A stretch of DNA of 64,000 bases from Paracoccaceae bacterium (GTDB lineage Bacteria; Pseudomonadota; Alphaproteobacteria; Rhodobacterales; Rhodobacteraceae). Position 1 is the first letter of the stretch, and every line of letters begins with the position of its first letter. The stretch spans positions 62,001-126,000 of the forward strand of contig JAFIEF010000002.1 of NCBI GenBank assembly GCA_020832655.1. The letters run 5' to 3'. Below, piece after piece: positions 24,662 to 34,575 of this stretch. The position numbers and the translations under genes were made by a program. The notes below the pieces were generated by a model that did not search any database, had not been told where the DNA came from, and saw only the letters and a program-made list of their open reading frames with translations.

Positions 24662-26107
24662 TTACCCGGCGGTGCTGTCCCAGCCCGAGACGGATTTGAT
24701 TTCCAGGAAATCCTCTATCCCCCAGACGCCGCCCTCGCGGCCATTGCCGGATTGCTTCATGCCGCCAAAGGGCGAGCCTGCACCTCGCGACTGACCGTTC
24801 ATCTCGATCATGCCCGCGCGCAGGAGCCGCGCCATGCGGTTGCGGCGCGCGCCATCCTGTGACTGGACATAATTGGTCAGCCCGTAGACCGTGTCATTGG
24901 CGATGCGCACAGCGTCGTCTTCGCTGTCGAAGGGCAGGATCGACAGCACCGGCCCGAAGATTTCCTCGCGTGCGATGGTCATGTCATTGCTGACATCGGC
25001 AAAGACGGTGGGGCGCACGAAATAGCCGCGATTCATCCCCTCGGGGCGCCCCAGCCCGCCCGCGACCAGCCGCGCGCCCTCGCTGATGCCTGCCTGGATC
25101 AGATCCTGGATCTTGTCGAATTGCGCCTGGCTGACCACCGGGCCGATATGGCGCCCCGGTTCGGAGGCCGGACCCACGGCGGTCTTTTCGGCCACTTCGC
25201 GGGCGGTCTCAATCGCACTGTCATAGAGCTCGCGCTGCACCAGCATCCGCGTGGGCGCATTGCACGACTGCCCGGTATTGTTGAAGCAATGAATCACCCC
25301 GCGCTTGACTGCCTTTTCATCGGCATCGGCGAAGATCAGATTGGCCCCCTTGCCGCCCAGTTCCAGATGCACGCGCTTTAGCGTATCGGCGGCGTTTTTC
25401 GAAATCGCGATTCCGGCGCGGGTGGAGCCGGTGAAGCTGACCATTTCCACATCCTTGTGGCACGATAGCTGCGTGCCCACGCCCGGACCATCGCCATTGA
25501 CCATGTTATAGACGCCTTTGGGCAGTTCTGCCTCGTCAAGGATTTCGCTCCACAGGATCGAGGAAAGCGGCGCGATTTCAGAGGGTTTCAGGATCATGGT
25601 GCAGCCCGCCAGCAGCGCGGGGATCACCTTCAGCGTGACCTGATTCATGGGCCAGTTCCAGGGCGTGATCAGCGCGCAGACGCCCACGGCCTCGCGGATG
25701 ATGCGGTCATCGGGGGCATGATCGCCCAAGGACTCGACAAAGCGGATCTGGTCGAAGGCGCGGATGAAATTCTTGATATGGCCCAGCCCCGCGCCCACCT
25801 GCGACGAACTGGCCAGATCGATCGGTGCACCCATTTCCAGGCTGATGGCCTGCGCCATTTCGGGCGCACGGCGCTTGTAGATGTCATAGATGCGCTGCAC
25901 CGCGGCCAGACGCTCGGCCGGGTCGGAATGCATCCAGGCGGGCAGCGCGGATTTTGCCGCAGCGACTGCGGCATCGGTATCAGCCTGCCCGCCAAGCGAG
26001 ATCACGGCGCAGGCGTCTTCGGTCGAGGGGTCTATGACCTCCATGTCCCGGCCCGCGATCGGGTCAACCCATGCCCCGTTGATGTAGAAGTGACGTTTGT
26101 CGAGCAT
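24662..26107 (-). CDS. NAD(P)-dependent aldehyde dehydrogenase
   Basis: A 481-residue member of the aldehyde dehydrogenase superfamily. Visible motifs are ITPWNWPMNQ (cofactor site), SFTGSTRAG, LELGGKGAN (general-base Glu), NNTGQSCNAPTR (catalytic Cys) and EEIFGPVLSI. The substrate cannot be told from sequence alone. The gene stands alone, with an inverted repeat 22 bases upstream. It converges with the sulfotransferase gene. Confidence 0.94.
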   Translation of the reverse strand: MLDKRHFYINGAWVDPIAGRDMEVIDPSTEDACAVISLGGQADTDAAVAAAKSALPAWMHSDPAERLAAVQRIYDIYKRRAPEMAQAISLEMGAPIDLASSSQVGAGLGHIKNFIRAFDQIRFVESLGDHAPDDRIIREAVGVCALITPWNWPMNQVTLKVIPALLAGCTMILKPSEIAPLSSILWSEILDEAELPKGVYNMVNGDGPGVGTQLSCHKDVEMVSFTGSTRAGIAISKNAADTLKRVHLELGGKGANLIFADADEKAVKRGVIHCFNNTGQSCNAPTRMLVQRELYDSAIETAREVAEKTAVGPASEPGRHIGPVVSQAQFDKIQDLIQAGISEGARLVAGGLGRPEGMNRGYFVRPTVFADVSNDMTIAREEIFGPVLSILPFDSEDDAVRIANDTVYGLTNYVQSQDGARRNRMARLLRAGMIEMNGQSRGAGSPFGGMKQSGNGREGGVWGIEDFLEIKSVSGWDSTAG

Positions 26108-26129
26108 CGCATCCTCCGTTATTCACATG

Positions 26130-26143
26130 TGCAATATGTTGCA
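26130..26143. promoter_or_regulatory. Candidate operator upstream of aldehyde dehydrogenase
   Basis: TGCAA-TATG-TTGCA is a perfect 5-4-5 inverted repeat in the 212-base gap upstream of the gene. An overlapping GTTGC-ATTG-GCAAC repeat follows it. No matching regulator is encoded nearby. Confidence 0.35.
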
Positions 26144-26319
26144 TTGGCAACGCTCAGGCGCAAGGGCTGCTGATCGGCGCGAATGGCAAAGCCGTCATGG
26201 CAGAGCCATGATTGCCGGATTTTGCCATATGGGGCTTTGCCGCTCAACCGGGCATTGCGGGGTTGCGCGCATGCCCGCCCGCGCGGTTGCGCACTTTTCC
26301 AGAGCGCGACCTGCGGCCT

Positions 26320-26910
26320 TCAGCGCCGACGGCAGGCGCGCAGCTGCTCGTCATACATCTGCGCACGGCTGGCGACGCGGTCGGCCACCTGCAACAACCA
26401 CGGCTTGGCGTTGTAGGAACCGCGCGCGAAGCCTGCATGCCCGTCATGATAGGCCAGATACTGGTTGCGCGCATCATTCAGCGGCACGCCGTTACGCTCG
26501 CGCGTCTTGTTGGTATACCAGCCGATGAAATCGGTCGCGTCATGGATATTGGTGCGCGATGATCTGCGGCTGCCGGCTTCGCGGACATATTCGTCCCATG
26601 TGCCGTCCAGCGCCTGCGAATAGCCCAGCGCCGAGGATTGCCGCCCCATCGGGATCACCCCCAGCGTGTAGCGCACGGGCGTGCGCGCATCGCCAACGAA
26701 CCGGCTTTCGGCATGGATGATTGCCATCTGCACAGGCACGGGGGTGCCCCAGCGCCGTTCGGTCGCGCGCATCGCTGCGAAATACTGCGGCCGCTCACTG
26801 GCAAGCAGACAGGCATTGTCCAGATTGCGCGGTGCGGAAAAACGTTGCCCGCCAAACCCACAGGCCGACACAAGCACGGCCACGATGGCCAGCTTCAGAA
26901 CTTTGCTCAT
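26320..26910 (-). CDS. SLT-type transglycosylase-like lipoprotein
   Basis: A 196-residue protein. The N-terminus MSKVLKLAIVAVLVSACGFGG is a lipoprotein signal with lipobox VSAC, Cys17 being the anchor. The segment MAIIHAESRF provides the catalytic Glu of the lytic-transglycosylase fold, and GYSQALDGTWDEY and YLAYHDGHAGFARGSY match goose-lysozyme/SLT patterns. It probably trims peptidoglycan in the periplasm. The ATG at 26910 is preferred; a longer frame lacks a proper signal. It is divergent from motB, 206 bases away. Confidence 0.82.
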   Translation of the reverse strand: MSKVLKLAIVAVLVSACGFGGQRFSAPRNLDNACLLASERPQYFAAMRATERRWGTPVPVQMAIIHAESRFVGDARTPVRYTLGVIPMGRQSSALGYSQALDGTWDEYVREAGSRRSSRTNIHDATDFIGWYTNKTRERNGVPLNDARNQYLAYHDGHAGFARGSYNAKPWLLQVADRVASRAQMYDEQLRACRRR

Positions 26911-27116
26911 TTGTACTGCCTCGCCTTTTTTCCACCATAATAGCGAAATGCAGGCAAAATGAAAGCCCGCCCGCATGGCATGGCTGCCCCGAAGGCTGCT
27001 TATCTGCGGCGCTATGGCGCATTCGTGAACATGGGGCGCAGGGGGCGGGCGGGCTTAAGCTTCTGTTCAAACACTGCGTGTAAGCTTGGTTGCGGGTGCA
27101 GGATGGGGTGTGCGTG

Positions 27117-27929
27117 ATGCCGCGCAATGACAATGCCAGACCGGTGATCATCCGGCGCAAGAAGGTCAGTGGTGGTGATGGCCATCATGGCGGGGCGTGG
27201 AAGGTTGCTTACGCTGATTTCGTCACAGCGATGATGGCGTTCTTCCTGATGCTCTGGCTGTTGGGGTCGGTGGATGATGAGCGGCGCAAGGGGATCGCGG
27301 ATTATTTTTCCCCCACCCATAGCGTGCGCAGCAAGTCATCGGGCGGAGACGGGTTGCTGGGCGGCGAGGCGCTGTCACCGGTTGACTCTATTGCCGACAC
27401 CATTGCAACGCGGGACCGTCATGACAACGATCAGGCAATGCTTGCTGAACTGGCCGAACGGTTGCAGCAGATGTCCGGCCACAGCCCGATCTACGAGCAG
27501 GTGTTGCAGCATGTCCAGATCCGGCTGACGGATCAGGGGCTTGTCGTGGAAATCTTCGACCTGCCGGATGCACCGCTGTTCCAGCCCCGCACGGATGAGC
27601 CGAACCCGATATTGCTGATGCTGATCGAACTGATTGTCGATGTGTTTCGCAGCGTGGCCAACCCGGCGGCGATTGTCGCGCATTCGGCTGCATTCCCTGC
27701 AGTGGTGCAAACCAATCCCGTCTGGACGCTGACCATGAGCCGTGCTCAGGCAGTCAAGGGGTTGCTGACCGATGCAGGCTTTTCCGAGTCGCGCATCTGG
27801 CGCGTCACCGGCCATGCCGATCGCAGCCTCGCCGTAACCGCCAACCCGATGGAGCCGCGCAACAACCGGGTCGAACTTGTTCTTCTGCGCAGCGGTTGGC
27901 TGCGGTCCGAGGGCTTAGGCAGATATTAA
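27117..27929 (+). CDS. motB: Flagellar motor stator protein MotB
   Basis: Anchors the stator to peptidoglycan and takes part in ion conduction. The single membrane helix contains AYADFVTAMMAFFLMLWLL with the conserved proton-accepting Asp near residue 33. The C-terminal OmpA-like domain has MSRAQAVKGLLTDAGF, VTGHADRS and NNRVELVLLRSG. Length is 270 residues. No motA lies next to it. It heads a same-strand run of hook and ring genes. Confidence 0.93.
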   Translation: MPRNDNARPVIIRRKKVSGGDGHHGGAWKVAYADFVTAMMAFFLMLWLLGSVDDERRKGIADYFSPTHSVRSKSSGGDGLLGGEALSPVDSIADTIATRDRHDNDQAMLAELAERLQQMSGHSPIYEQVLQHVQIRLTDQGLVVEIFDLPDAPLFQPRTDEPNPILLMLIELIVDVFRSVANPAAIVAHSAAFPAVVQTNPVWTLTMSRAQAVKGLLTDAGFSESRIWRVTGHADRSLAVTANPMEPRNNRVELVLLRSGWLRSEGLGRY

Positions 27930-27979
27930 CACACCGGCACGACAATAAGCCCGAGACTCACTTGATTGATGGAGTGGAT

Positions 27980-29293
27980 ATGAGCATCTCGTCGTCGATG
28001 AACGCCGGTGTTTCGGGGTTGCGGGCCAATTCCGCGCGCCTCGGAACAATCTCTGACAATATCGCGAACTCCGCCACGCATGGCTACCGGCGGTCAGAGA
28101 CCGCGTTTCATTCTATGGTGGTCGGGTCAGGTATCACCGGGCAGGGTGCATACTCTGCTGGCGGGGTGCGAAGTTCGACCTACCGCCAGGTAGATCAGGG
28201 CGGCGCGTTGATCGGAACGCAGCATTCGACGGATCTGGCGCTGTCGGGGCGGGGCTTCTTTCCGGTGACCACGGAACTGGGCGCGCGTCTGACCGATGGC
28301 ACCTCGCCGCTGCTGCTGGCAGCCACCGGGTCGTTTCGTCAGGACGATAGTGGCATTTTGCGCGATCCTTCTGGCAATGCGCTGCTGGGCTGGCCGGTCA
28401 ATCCTGATGGCACCATGCCAAGCTATCCGCGCGACAATGCCTCGGGGCTGCGCCCGGTCAGGATAGAGGTGAACCAGCAGCTTTCCTCGCCCACGACCGA
28501 GGTGACGCTGGGCGTCAATCTGCCTGCCTCGGCGACCTTGCCCGATGCCTCCGGCGAGGCGCGGCTGATGACGCTTGACTACTTCAATGCGCTTGGCATT
28601 GGCGGAAAGCTGGAATTGGAATTCACCCCCCAGATTGACCCTGCCGGGCCAAGCAACAGCTGGACGCTGGCGATCACCGACTCCGACACCGGGGCAGCAT
28701 TGGGCAGCTATGCTGTGCAGTTCGACGCCACGATCGGGGCGGGCGGCACTGTGGAATCGATCACGCAAATAGGTGCCGAAGGCACCGCCTATGACCCCGA
28801 TAGCGGCAGTTTCGCCATTGAAGTTGGCGGCCAGCAGATCAGCTTCTTTGTTGGACGCCCCGGCGTGAATGAAGGGCTGATCCAGCGCGGACAAAGCTTC
28901 TCTCCCGTCGGGGTCGAACAGAACGGTTTTGCCTCTGGCAACCTTGTCGGCCTGTCGGTCGATGCCGCAGGCAATCTTGATGCGGTCTATGATCAGGGTT
29001 TTCGGCGCACGCTTTATCGAATTCCGGTGGTCGATGTGCCCAACCCCAATGGCTTGACCGCGCTCAACAATCAGGCGTTTCAGGTGTCAAGGGATAGTGG
29101 CCCGTTCTTTTTGTGGGATGCCGGCAGCGGCCCGGTGGGCGAAGTGGTCAGCTTTGCGTTGCAGGAATCCGCGACCGATGTGGCCGCCGAACTGACCGCG
29201 CTGATCCAGACCCAGCGCGCCTATTCTTCCAACGCCAAGGTCATCCAGACCGTGGATGAAATGTTTCAGGAAACCACCAATATCAAGCGCTGA
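27980..29293 (+). CDS. flgE: Flagellar hook protein FlgE
   Basis: Main subunit of the hook joining rod and filament. The N-terminus SSSMNAGVSGLRANSARLG, with DNIANSATHGYRR, is the rod-type domain. The C-terminus ALIQTQRAYSSNAKVIQTVDEM is the paired coiled-coil segment. The middle contains the variable hook domains. The ATG at 27980 is chosen because the export-type N-terminus starts there. Length (437 residues) is typical of alphaproteobacterial FlgE. Confidence 0.93.
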   Translation: MSISSSMNAGVSGLRANSARLGTISDNIANSATHGYRRSETAFHSMVVGSGITGQGAYSAGGVRSSTYRQVDQGGALIGTQHSTDLALSGRGFFPVTTELGARLTDGTSPLLLAATGSFRQDDSGILRDPSGNALLGWPVNPDGTMPSYPRDNASGLRPVRIEVNQQLSSPTTEVTLGVNLPASATLPDASGEARLMTLDYFNALGIGGKLELEFTPQIDPAGPSNSWTLAITDSDTGAALGSYAVQFDATIGAGGTVESITQIGAEGTAYDPDSGSFAIEVGGQQISFFVGRPGVNEGLIQRGQSFSPVGVEQNGFASGNLVGLSVDAAGNLDAVYDQGFRRTLYRIPVVDVPNPNGLTALNNQAFQVSRDSGPFFLWDAGSGPVGEVVSFALQESATDVAAELTALIQTQRAYSSNAKVIQTVDEMFQETTNIKR

Positions 29294-29331
29294 CCAGGGG
29301 GCGAAGACATGATCAAGGCGGGTAAGCCCGG

Positions 29332-30780
29332 ATGTCGCTGAGCACAGCCCTGCACGCCGCGCGCAGCGGGTTGCATCTGACCTCGCGCGCGGCGCAGGTC
29401 GTGGCCGACAATATCGCCAACAGTCAGACGCCGGGCTATGGCGTGCGCAGCGTGTCGCAAGCCTCTCAGGTGCTGGGCGGGGCCGGACAGGGGGTTGCGC
29501 TGATGGGGGTGTCGCGCCATGCCGACCCCGCACTTCAGGCCGAATTTCGCGACAGCCGCGCGCGCCAGGAAAGCCAGACAAAGCTGGCCGGTTTCTGGAA
29601 CAGCCTTGTTGCCCGGTTGGGCGAACCGGGCGAGGCCGGGTCGCTTGATGCGCGCGTCAGCCAGCTTGAAAGCGCCTTGTCGCTGGCAGTCACGACGCCT
29701 GATTCGGTGGCATCCCTGCAGCAGGTCGCGTATGCTGCCGATGGGCTGGTTGTCGGCATTACCGGGATCGATAGCGCGTTGCAGCAAGCCCGCGATCACG
29801 CGGATGCCGCGATTGCCGAGGATGTGGACAGCCTCAACCGCTCTCTTGCGCAGATTGCCCGGCTTAACGACGATATCCAGCGCCACACTCTTGCGGGCCG
29901 CGACACCAATACCCTGCTGGATCAGCGTCAGCTTCTTATCGATCAGGCCGCCGCGATCCTGCCGCTGAAAGAGGTCGCGCGCCGCGATGGCCGGGTCATG
30001 TTGCTGGGCGCCGATGGCACTGTCTTGCTGGACCGGCAGCCCGCGCGCATCGACTTTACCCGCACCCCGCAGCCCTCGGCCGAGGAACGGGTCGAGGCTG
30101 GCAGCCTGGGCCGGATCGAGGTCGATGGTCGGGCGCTTGGGGCGGATCATGTGCTTCTGGCCAGCGGTCGGCTGGGGGCGGCGCTGCATCTGCGCGATAT
30201 CGCGGCACCGCGCTTGCAGGATCAGCTTGACGGTTTCGCCAATGATCTTGTCGCGCGCTTTGCCCAGCCAGATGCCGACCCCACCCTGCCTGCGGGGGAA
30301 ATGGGGCTGTTTGTCGAAAACCACGGATCACATGCCGCCCCCGGCGCACCGGGGGCGGCGGGCAGGTTGGCGCTCAACCCGCTGGTCAGCCCCGATCAGC
30401 CCGACAGTCTGGCACGGTTGCGCGACGGGCTTCACGCCGCGTTTCCCGGACCAGCGGGTGACAATGCGCAACTTGCACGACTGGCTGATGCGCTTGATAC
30501 GACCACACCTTCGCCGCTGACATCTGCGGGGGCAGCCGCGTCGGTGCATGGCCATGCCGCGACATTAATGGCCGGGGTCTGGACCCGTGTGACAGCCTCG
30601 GAAGACGACCTTGCCCATGCCGCCGCACGCCATGCCGCGCTTGATCAGGCGATCAAGGCCGGTGGCGTCGATACTGACAGCGAATTGCAGCACCTGATGA
30701 CCCTTGAAAAAGCCTATGCCGCGAATGCCCGCGTGATGGCGACGGTTGATGCCATGCTGCGCCAATTGATGGAGATCTAG
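29332..30780 (+). CDS. flgK: Flagellar hook-associated protein 1 FlgK
   Basis: Forms the first hook-filament junction zone. The N-terminus MSLSTALHAARSGLHLTSRA with VVADNIANSQTPGYGVRSV matches FlgK, and the C-terminus has LMTLEKAYAANARVMATVDAM. The helical region near residues 95-200 (LNRSLAQIARLNDDIQRH) is typical. Length is 482 residues. It lies between flgE and flgL with two bases before flgL. Confidence 0.93.
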   Translation: MSLSTALHAARSGLHLTSRAAQVVADNIANSQTPGYGVRSVSQASQVLGGAGQGVALMGVSRHADPALQAEFRDSRARQESQTKLAGFWNSLVARLGEPGEAGSLDARVSQLESALSLAVTTPDSVASLQQVAYAADGLVVGITGIDSALQQARDHADAAIAEDVDSLNRSLAQIARLNDDIQRHTLAGRDTNTLLDQRQLLIDQAAAILPLKEVARRDGRVMLLGADGTVLLDRQPARIDFTRTPQPSAEERVEAGSLGRIEVDGRALGADHVLLASGRLGAALHLRDIAAPRLQDQLDGFANDLVARFAQPDADPTLPAGEMGLFVENHGSHAAPGAPGAAGRLALNPLVSPDQPDSLARLRDGLHAAFPGPAGDNAQLARLADALDTTTPSPLTSAGAAASVHGHAATLMAGVWTRVTASEDDLAHAAARHAALDQAIKAGGVDTDSELQHLMTLEKAYAANARVMATVDAMLRQLMEI

Positions 30781-30782
30781 CC

Positions 30783-31787
30783 ATGAAACCCCTTGCGCTT
30801 GGCGACATGGCACGAACCGCGCAAATCCAGCGCCAGTCTGTTCGCGCCCGACAGGAGATTGCAGTACTTCAGCAGGAACTGGCCACGGGGCGCGCGGCCA
30901 GCAGCAAGGGCCGCAGCGGTGCCGAGATTGCGCTGATTTCGGGGCTGGAACGCGCGCGCGCCAGCCATGATGCGCTGATGGCAAATGCCGCTATGGTAGG
31001 CTCGGTGCTTGACGGGCAGGAACGCGCGCTTGCCGCAATCATCGCAACAATCGAACCGCGCATGGAAGAGCTTGGCCAGCCCGAATTCCTGCGCGCCGAC
31101 AGCGCGCTCTCCGGTGCTGCCGCGCGCAGCGAGGACGCGTTGCGCGACGTCGTTGCAATACTGAACAGCGCGGTCGCGGGGCGCAGCATCTTTGCCGGAA
31201 GCGCCCATGATGCGCCCGCGCTGGTAGAGGCCGATACGCTGCTGGATGCGTTGGTTGCACAAATCCCGCCCGGTGCAGACCGCGACAGCGTCATGCAAGT
31301 GGTGTCGGACTGGTTTGCGCCGGGCGGCGGGTTTGATGACGCGGGCTATCAGGGTGGTCCTGCCGCTGCGGCGGCAGTGCCGCTGGGCGAGGGGGCGGGC
31401 CTGCGCCTTGACCTGACCGCGCAGCATGGGGCGTTCCGCGATCTTCTGGCAAATCTGGCCGGTGCCGCGCTGATCAGGCGGGGTGTACTTGCGGGTGAGC
31501 CCGCGCAGCAGCGTGAACTCCTTGCGCAGACCGGGCAGCAACTGACGCAGACACATGCCGGGATCGGGCAGGTGCAAACTCTGATCGGGATGCGGCAGGC
31601 GCAGCTTGATACGGCAACTGCAAGGCTGGCGGCGGCGAAATCCGCCACGGATATCGCCTTGTCAGAGCTTCGCGGCGTCGACCCCTTCAAGACAGCGTCC
31701 GAGCTTCAGGCCGGTATCGCCAGGCTGGAACAGATATATCTGGTCACGGCGCGGCTGTCGCGCCTGTCGTTGAGCGAGTATCTGTGA
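30783..31787 (+). CDS. flgL: Flagellar hook-associated protein 3 FlgL
   Basis: Second hook-filament junction protein, flagellin-like. The N-terminal helix includes RQEIAVLQQELATGRAASSK and the C-terminus has ASELQAGIARLEQIYLVTARL. The central NSAVAGRSIFAGSAHDAPAL is a FlgL-type beta region. The 334-residue protein overlaps the flgI start (TGATG), so the two are co-translated. Confidence 0.9.
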   Translation: MKPLALGDMARTAQIQRQSVRARQEIAVLQQELATGRAASSKGRSGAEIALISGLERARASHDALMANAAMVGSVLDGQERALAAIIATIEPRMEELGQPEFLRADSALSGAAARSEDALRDVVAILNSAVAGRSIFAGSAHDAPALVEADTLLDALVAQIPPGADRDSVMQVVSDWFAPGGGFDDAGYQGGPAAAAAVPLGEGAGLRLDLTAQHGAFRDLLANLAGAALIRRGVLAGEPAQQRELLAQTGQQLTQTHAGIGQVQTLIGMRQAQLDTATARLAAAKSATDIALSELRGVDPFKTASELQAGIARLEQIYLVTARLSRLSLSEYL

Positions 31788-32899
31788 TGGTGTGGCGCAG
31801 TGTCATTGCGGGCATGATTGCCGTGCTGCTGGCGGTCTGGTCCCTGCCTGCCTCGGCGCAGGTACGGCTGAAGGATCTGGTCGAATTCGACGGCGTGCGC
31901 GGAAATGAGCTGGTGGGGTATGGTCTGGTTGTCGGGCTGAACGGCACCGGGGACGGGGTGCGCAATTCGCCCTTCACCGAAGAGATCATGGCCACGCTGC
32001 TGGAACGCCTGGGTGTCAATGTCACGGGCGAGCAGTTCCGCCCCCGCAATGTCGCCGCGGTGATTGCCACGGCGACGCTGCCGCCTTTCGCGCGGGCGGG
32101 TGCGCGCATCGATGTCTCGGTCTCTGCGATCGGGGATGCGTCCAGCCTGCATGGCGGCACGCTGGTCATGACGCCGCTGAATGGCGCCGATGGGCAAATC
32201 TATGCCGTGGCGCAGGGCAGCATTGTGTCAGGCGGTGTCAGTATCCGGGGGCAGGCGGCAGAAGAAGTGCGCGGCGTGCCGACTTCTGGCACAGTGCCGC
32301 TGGGCGCGCGGGTGGAACGTGAGGTGGATTTCGTGCTGTCGTCGTTGCGCTCGGTCCGGCTGGCCTTGCGACAACCCGATTTTTCGACCGCCGCGAGCAT
32401 CGAGCGTGTGATCAACGCCCAGCTTGGGCGCGGCATTGCGACAATGCTGGATGCGGGCACGGTCGAGCTGGATGTCGCGCGTGCGGGCGGCGGGTCGACC
32501 GCACATCTGCTCAGCCGGATCGAGAATCTGACCGTGGCGCCGCAATCACGCGCCAGGGTGGTGCTGGATCAGCGTTCGGGAACGGTGGTCATCGGTGCCG
32601 ATGTCCGCATCAGCGATGTGGCCGTGGCGCAAGGGGGGCTGAGCTTGCGTGTCGAGGAGACCCCGCTGGTGGTGCAGCCAAACCCCTTTGGCGAGGGGGA
32701 AACCGTCGTCGTGCCACGCACCGCCGTTGCGATCGAAGATCGCGACCAGGTCGCACTTGCCGAATTGCGCGGCGGCACCAGCCTGTCAGAAATTGTCGAA
32801 GGGTTGACCGCGCTGGGCGTCGGCCCGCGTGATCTGATCGAATTGCTCAGCAGTATTCACGCGGCCGGGGCGCTGCATGCCGAACTGATCGTGCGCTGA
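31787..32899 (+). CDS. flgI: Flagellar P-ring protein FlgI
   Basis: Periplasmic ring subunit around the rod. A Sec signal peptide (VIAGMIAVLLAVWSLPASAQ) precedes VRLKDLVEFDGVRGNELVGYG, cited by its core GVRGNELVGYGLVVGLNGTG. Later blocks MTPLNGADGQIYAVAQG and NPFGEGETVVVPRT are also diagnostic. The ATG at 31787 overlaps the flgL stop; GTG at 31784 is an alternative. It ends this five-gene flagellar run; no further flagellar gene follows. Confidence 0.95.
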   Translation: MVWRSVIAGMIAVLLAVWSLPASAQVRLKDLVEFDGVRGNELVGYGLVVGLNGTGDGVRNSPFTEEIMATLLERLGVNVTGEQFRPRNVAAVIATATLPPFARAGARIDVSVSAIGDASSLHGGTLVMTPLNGADGQIYAVAQGSIVSGGVSIRGQAAEEVRGVPTSGTVPLGARVEREVDFVLSSLRSVRLALRQPDFSTAASIERVINAQLGRGIATMLDAGTVELDVARAGGGSTAHLLSRIENLTVAPQSRARVVLDQRSGTVVIGADVRISDVAVAQGGLSLRVEETPLVVQPNPFGEGETVVVPRTAVAIEDRDQVALAELRGGTSLSEIVEGLTALGVGPRDLIELLSSIHAAGALHAELIVR

Positions 32900-33142
32900 G
32901 CATGGCGCGAAACCGGGCGCGCCGCGCGTGTATTCCCTGCGCCCCCCGCGAAGATGCGCGCACTACCCGGTCACAATGGTACGACGCTGCCGCAACAGGC
33001 CCGATATGCCAGAAAGATGTACCGTCCGGTTCTGGTCTGCGGTGTCGCGCGTTCCGACTGGCGGCAACAAGACCGGCGGCAACAACAGGACCGCATGGGC
33101 CGCGCATGATGCGACTGAATGCGATACGCGCAAGGCCGGGCG

Positions 33143-34405
33143 TCACCCGGCGCTGGCGGCCCCCTTCTTGCTGTCGCCATAGATGATCAGCGGCTTCGCG
33201 TCTGAAGTGACAGCCTCTTCATTGACCACCACCTCATCGACATTTTCCAGCCCCGGCAGGTCGAACATGGTATCCAGCAAAATATCTTCCATGATCGAAC
33301 GCAGCCCGCGCGCGCCGGTCTTGCGCGCAATGGCGCGCTTGGAAATGGCGCGCAGCGCCTCATCTGTGAAGCTTAGCGCCGCGCCTTCAATGTCGAACAG
33401 CTTCTGATACTGCTTGACCAGCGCATTCTTGGGCTGGGTCAGGATGGTGATCAACGCCTCCTCATCCAGATCGGTCAGCGTGGCCACAACGGGCAGGCGG
33501 CCCACGAATTCCGGGATCAGGCCGAATTTCAGCAGGTCTTCGGGTTCCAGCGATTGCAGCGTTTCGCCAATGCCGCGGGCGCTGTCATCCTTGACATCGG
33601 CGCCAAAGCCGATGGCCGAGCCTTTGCCGCGCTGCGCGATGATCCGGTCAAGGCCCGCAAAGGCGCCGCCGCAGATGAACAGGATATTGGTGGTGTCGAC
33701 CTGCAGGAATTCCTGCTGCGGATGCTTGCGCCCGCCTTGCGGCGGCACCGAGGCCACGGTGCCTTCCATCAGCTTCAACAGTGCCTGCTGCACCCCTTCG
33801 CCCGAGACATCGCGCGTGATCGAGGGGTTGTCGGATTTGCGTGTGATCTTGTCGACCTCGTCAATATAGACGATGCCGCGCTGGGCGCGTTCGACATTGT
33901 ATTCGCTGGCCTGCAAGAGCTTGAGGATGATGTTTTCCACATCCTCGCCGACATAGCCGGCTTCGGTCAGGGTGGTGGCATCAGCCATTGTGAAGGGCAC
34001 GTCAAGAATGCGCGCCAGGGTCTGCGCCAGCAGCGTCTTGCCGCAGCCGGTGGGGCCGATCAGCAGGATATTGGATTTCGACAGCTCCACATCGCCGGAT
34101 TTGCCGGAATAGTTCAGCCGCTTGTAATGGTTGTGCACCGCAACCGACAGCACCCGCTTGGCCTGTTCCTGACCGATGACATAGTCGTCAAGCACATCGC
34201 AGATCTCGCGCGGGGTGGGCACGCCATCGGTGGTTTTCAGCCCGCCGGATTTGGTTTCCTCGCGGATGATATCCATGCACAATTCGACGCATTCATCACA
34301 GATGAACACGGTTGGCCCGGCGATCAGCTTGCGAACCTCATGCTGGCTTTTGCCACAGAAGGAACAGTAAAGCGTGTTCTTGCTGTCTTTGTCCGATGTT
34401 GCCAT
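33143..34405 (-). CDS. clpX: ATP-dependent Clp protease ATP-binding subunit ClpX
   Basis: AAA+ unfoldase that feeds substrates, including ssrA-tagged ones, to ClpP. The N-terminal zinc-binding domain has Cys14, Cys17, Cys36 and Cys39 ([19 protein letters not shown]). Walker A is GPTGCGKT, Walker [11 protein letters not shown], and the pore loop GYVGED is visible. Length is 420 residues. AGAGG lies six bases before the second ATG (34405), which is preferred over the first at 34408. The gene follows clpP on the same strand. Confidence 0.97.
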   Translation of the reverse strand: MATSDKDSKNTLYCSFCGKSQHEVRKLIAGPTVFICDECVELCMDIIREETKSGGLKTTDGVPTPREICDVLDDYVIGQEQAKRVLSVAVHNHYKRLNYSGKSGDVELSKSNILLIGPTGCGKTLLAQTLARILDVPFTMADATTLTEAGYVGEDVENIILKLLQASEYNVERAQRGIVYIDEVDKITRKSDNPSITRDVSGEGVQQALLKLMEGTVASVPPQGGRKHPQQEFLQVDTTNILFICGGAFAGLDRIIAQRGKGSAIGFGADVKDDSARGIGETLQSLEPEDLLKFGLIPEFVGRLPVVATLTDLDEEALITILTQPKNALVKQYQKLFDIEGAALSFTDEALRAISKRAIARKTGARGLRSIMEDILLDTMFDLPGLENVDEVVVNEEAVTSDAKPLIIYGDSKKGAASAG

Positions 34406-34575
34406 CATTTACCTCTGCGGTCTTCGCTGCGATAGGTGTCTGTCTGGTGGGTGGGCGGTTGAGATCGTCTGATCGCCCGCCTTCTTGGTCCTGTAGGGTA
34501 GGTCAGAGCGCGGGCAGGGACAATGCAAAATCTGTCTATCCTGTGTCAAAACGCCCCATCAGCCCATATTCGCCC

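Noticed and set aside
32902-33186. A 94-residue Arg/Cys-rich frame between flgI and clpX
   Set aside because: No ribosome-binding site, composition of non-coding GC-rich DNA, and it runs into the clpX 3' end. The 243-base gap shows no supported gene.
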